Of a stretch of DNA of 35,812 nucleotides, positions 33,808-35,812 are shown one piece after another (the first letter of the stretch is position 1; each line of letters opens with the position of its first letter). Below the pieces are notes generated by a model. The model made no database searches. It was not told where the DNA came from and was given only the letters and a program-made list of their open reading frames with translations. The position numbers and the translations under genes are program-made. Source of the DNA: Solimonas variicoloris DSM 15731 (GTDB taxonomy: Bacteria > Pseudomonadota > Gammaproteobacteria > Nevskiales > Nevskiaceae); the NCBI RefSeq assembly GCF_000382285.1, contig NZ_KB907950.1, positions 1-35,812 on the forward strand, in the 5' to 3' direction.

Positions 33808-35484
33808 TCAGTCGTTGGCGTGCAGCGAGCTGCCCTTGGTTTCGCGCAGGAACAGCGTGCCGATCACCAGCGTCATCACCGCGACCACGATCGGATACCA
33901 CAGGCCGTAGTAGATGTCGCCATGCAGGCTGACCAGCGCGAAGGCGATCGTCGGCACGAAGCCGCCGAACCAGCCGTTGCCGATGTGGTACGGCAGCGAC
34001 ATCGAGCTGTAGCGGATGCGGGTCGGGAACATCTCGACCAGCCAGGCGGCGATCGGGCCGTAGACCATCGTCACGTAGATGACGAGGACCGTCAGCAGCA
34101 CGATCAGCATCGGTTTGTTGATCTGTGCCGGATCCGCCTTCTTCGGATAGCTGGCCGCCGCCAGCGCGTCGCCGAGCGACTTGCCGAACGCGGCGCTCTG
34201 CTCCTTGAACGCGGCCTTGTCGAGCGCCTTGCCGTCGAACGAGGACAGCGCCGTGCTGCCGATCCTGACCTGCGCGACCGTGCCGGCCGGCGCCGCTTCG
34301 TTGGCGTACGGCACGCCGGCCTTGGCGAGCGCGCTCTTGGCGATGTCGCAGGAGCTGTTGAAGACCTTCTTGCCGACCGGGTCGAACTGGAAGCTGCACT
34401 CCTTCGGATCGGCGACGACGACCACCGGCGCGGTCGCGGCGGCGGTTTCGAGCGTCGGGTTGGCGTAGTGGGTGATGGCCTTGAAGATCGGGAAGTAGGT
34501 CAGCGCCGCGAGCAGGCAGCCGGCCATGATCACGCTCTTGCGGCCGATGCGGTCGGACAGCCAGCCGAAGAAGATGAAGAACGGCGTGCCGATCAGCAGG
34601 CCGGCGGCGATCAGCAGATTGGCCGTGGTCGCGTCGACCTTCAGCGTCTGCGTCAGGAAGTACAGCGCGTAGAACTGGCCGGTGTACCAGACCACCGCCT
34701 GGCCGGCGGTCGCGCCGAACAGCGCGAGGATGACCACCTTCAGGTTCTTCCACTGGCCGAACGCTTCCGTCAGCGGCGCCTTCGAGTGCTTGCCTTCCTC
34801 CTTCATCTTCTTGAACAGCGGCGATTCGTTCAGCTGCAGGCGGATGTAGACCGAGATCGCCAGCAGCAGCGCCGAGACCAGGAACGGAATGCGCCAGCCC
34901 CAGGCTTCGAACGCTTCGTTGCCGAGCGCGAGGCGGCAGCCGAGGATCACCAGCAGCGACAGGAACAGGCCGCCGGTCGCCGTCGTCTGGATCCAGCTCG
35001 TCGCCTGCCCGCGGTTGTCGTCGCGTGCGTGCTCGGCGACGTAGGTCGCCGCACCGCCGTACTCACCGCCGAGCGCGAGGCCCTGCAGCAGACGCAGCGA
35101 GATCAGGATCACCGGCGCGGCGACGCCGATCGAGGCATAGCTCGGCAGCACGCCGACCAGGAAGGTCGAAAGACCCATGATCAGGATGGTGATCAGGAAC
35201 GTGTATTTGCGGCCGACCAGATCGCCGAGACGGCCGAACACCAGCGCGCCGAACGGTCGCACCGCGAAGCCGGCGGCAAAGGCCAGCAGCGCGAAGATGA
35301 AGGCGCTGGTGTCGTTGAGGCCGGAGAAGAACTGTTTGGCGATGATCGCCGCCAGCGAGCCGTAGAGGTAGAAGTCGTACCACTCGAAGACAGTGCCGAG
35401 CGAGGACGCGAAGATGACGCGCCGCGTCTCCGACTTGCTGATGGCGGGTGTGGTGGCGCCGAAGGTGCCGGCCGGACTGCTCAT
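33808..35484 (-). CDS. MHS-type MFS transporter with long periplasmic loop
   Basis: A 558-residue protein of the metabolite:H+ symporter branch. It starts with RRVIFASSLGTVFEWYDFYLYG, shown here as RRVIFASS and FEWYDFYLYG. It has GRLGDLVGRK at 84-93, LQGLALGGEYGGAATYVAEH at 133-152, and the repeat DRIGRK at 311-316. Between two helices lies an extra stretch of about 120 residues (338-457) with Cys363 and Cys379, which ordinary 430-450-residue members lack. Substrates in this group include proline, betaine and carboxylates. With acs next door, acetate or another short acid is a reasonable guess. GGAGAA lies before ATG 35484. An IS end sits about 90 bases upstream. Confidence 0.9.
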   Translation of the reverse strand: MSSPAGTFGATTPAISKSETRRVIFASSLGTVFEWYDFYLYGSLAAIIAKQFFSGLNDTSAFIFALLAFAAGFAVRPFGALVFGRLGDLVGRKYTFLITILIMGLSTFLVGVLPSYASIGVAAPVILISLRLLQGLALGGEYGGAATYVAEHARDDNRGQATSWIQTTATGGLFLSLLVILGCRLALGNEAFEAWGWRIPFLVSALLLAISVYIRLQLNESPLFKKMKEEGKHSKAPLTEAFGQWKNLKVVILALFGATAGQAVVWYTGQFYALYFLTQTLKVDATTANLLIAAGLLIGTPFFIFFGWLSDRIGRKSVIMAGCLLAALTYFPIFKAITHYANPTLETAAATAPVVVVADPKECSFQFDPVGKKVFNSSCDIAKSALAKAGVPYANEAAPAGTVAQVRIGSTALSSFDGKALDKAAFKEQSAAFGKSLGDALAAASYPKKADPAQINKPMLIVLLTVLVIYVTMVYGPIAAWLVEMFPTRIRYSSMSLPYHIGNGWFGGFVPTIAFALVSLHGDIYYGLWYPIVVAVMTLVIGTLFLRETKGSSLHAND

Positions 35485-35503
35485 GGTGTTCTCCTCGATG
35501 TCG

Positions 35504-35812
35504 TTATGCCCGTGGCTGCGGTCTGCGCGCACGGTGTCGAGCGATGTGCTTGCAGAACCGATGCCAGTATCGAGTCGGTCCTGAAATATTCAATTCACCG
35601 CCGCCAGCCGCCGACCCGGCGGCCATGCCCCCCTCGTCACTGACCACCCGCTCAAGCATCCCGACCAGAAGCCAGAGTGCAAAAAGGGCCTTCAGTCCCA
35701 ACCGGGCAATGGCCCGCATCAACCAGCGCAGGTTGTAGCCGGCGGCACACAACACCGGATGCAGCACATCCCCTTCCGATCCTTTGAGCCAGTTCCGCCG
35801 TAGTCCGCAGTC
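35504..35812 (-). CDS. IS5-family transposase, C-terminal part (partial)
   Basis: The frame enters from the right edge with RRNWLKGSEGD, LHPVLCAAGYNLRWLMRAIA and LGLKALF. These are the C-terminal features of IS5-group transposases after the catalytic glutamate domain. The frame then continues with a less typical tail, crosses the proposed IS end at 35577, and stops only at 35506-35504 in host DNA. Either this IS borrows its stop codon from outside, or the normal C-terminus is changed. The visible part is 102 residues. Orientation is the same as that of the left fragment. Confidence 0.75.
   Translation of the reverse strand, partial: DCGLRRNWLKGSEGDVLHPVLCAAGYNLRWLMRAIARLGLKALFALWLLVGMLERVVSDEGGMAAGSAAGGGELNISGPTRYWHRFCKHIARHRARRPQPRA
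35566..35593 (-). promoter_or_regulatory. Possible hybrid promoter across the IS end, facing the MFS gene
   Basis: TTGAAT (35593-35588, inside the IS) and GATACT (35571-35566, outside it) are 16 bases apart on the minus strand. Each fits four of six consensus bases. This would place a -35 supplied by the IS in front of the transporter gene. It is sequence matching only. Confidence 0.35.
35577..35812 (-). mobile_element. IS5-type insertion sequence, 3' part, cut by the window edge
   Basis: The proposed end is GGTCCTGAA at 35577-35585, the inverted partner of GGCCCTGAA at the left IS (one mismatch, with AGTC outside both). The segment has lower G+C than its surroundings, with runs such as GCAAAAAGGGCC. 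It is probably the same IS type as the fragment at 1-296, but no internal sequence overlaps to prove it. Confidence 0.7.

Overview
The window is about 36 kb of very GC-rich DNA (roughly 70% G+C) with bacterial gene density, tight operons and ATGA overlaps. Gene content points to a gammaproteobacterium. The ahcY-metF operon lies behind an SAH riboswitch, metK sits close to tkt-gap-pgk, and there are otsBA, a LemA/TPM cluster and a DUF6351-type lipoprotein. This fits the Nevskiales/Solimonadaceae-Xanthomonadales area best, but no rRNA or tRNA is present to settle it. Most of the window is ordinary chromosomal housekeeping. I do not see a defence system, prophage, CRISPR array or biosynthetic cluster.

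Layout. Bases 1-296 hold the 5' part of an IS5-type insertion sequence that has cut a TRIC/UPF0126 membrane protein gene short. A benE transporter follows. From about 1.85 to 4.85 kb on the minus strand is the activated-methyl-cycle operon ahcY - GNAT acetyltransferase - metF, led by an SAH riboswitch. Divergent from it is ppc. Between ppc and the convergent metK lie 2.3 copies of a 121-bp repeat and a bidirectional terminator. metK and ahcY, although 4.4 kb apart, share an 18-bp dyad (TATCCG-N6-CGGATA, one mismatch in metK) at their promoters, probably a common operator.

From 9.4 to 18.5 kb on the plus strand are a large DUF6351-like lipoprotein, the carbon-metabolism genes tkt, gap and pgk (with terminators between and after them), and a molybdopterin oxidoreductase. 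From 18.7 to 20.7 kb is a compact lemA-TPM-TPM cluster. It is followed by a SNF2 helicase with a possible leader ORF, a MoxR-type ATPase, a secreted four-cysteine protein of unknown function, a TMTC-like membrane protein with one TPR, a second GNAT, the trehalose genes otsB-otsA, and a Na+/Ca2+-exchanger-like protein.

On the minus strand the right end carries acs (acetyl-CoA synthetase) and an MHS-type MFS transporter with an unusually long periplasmic loop. Just upstream of the transporter lies the 3' end of another IS5-type copy, which runs off the window. Both ends therefore lie in IS sequence of the same orientation, as expected if an assembly contig broke at a repeated element.

The genes work together most clearly in methionine/SAM recycling: MetF makes methyl-THF, MetK makes SAM, AhcY removes SAH. 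This is regulated by an RNA switch and, by inference, a shared DNA-binding repressor. A second set covers central carbon flow: Tkt, GapA, Pgk, Ppc and Acs.
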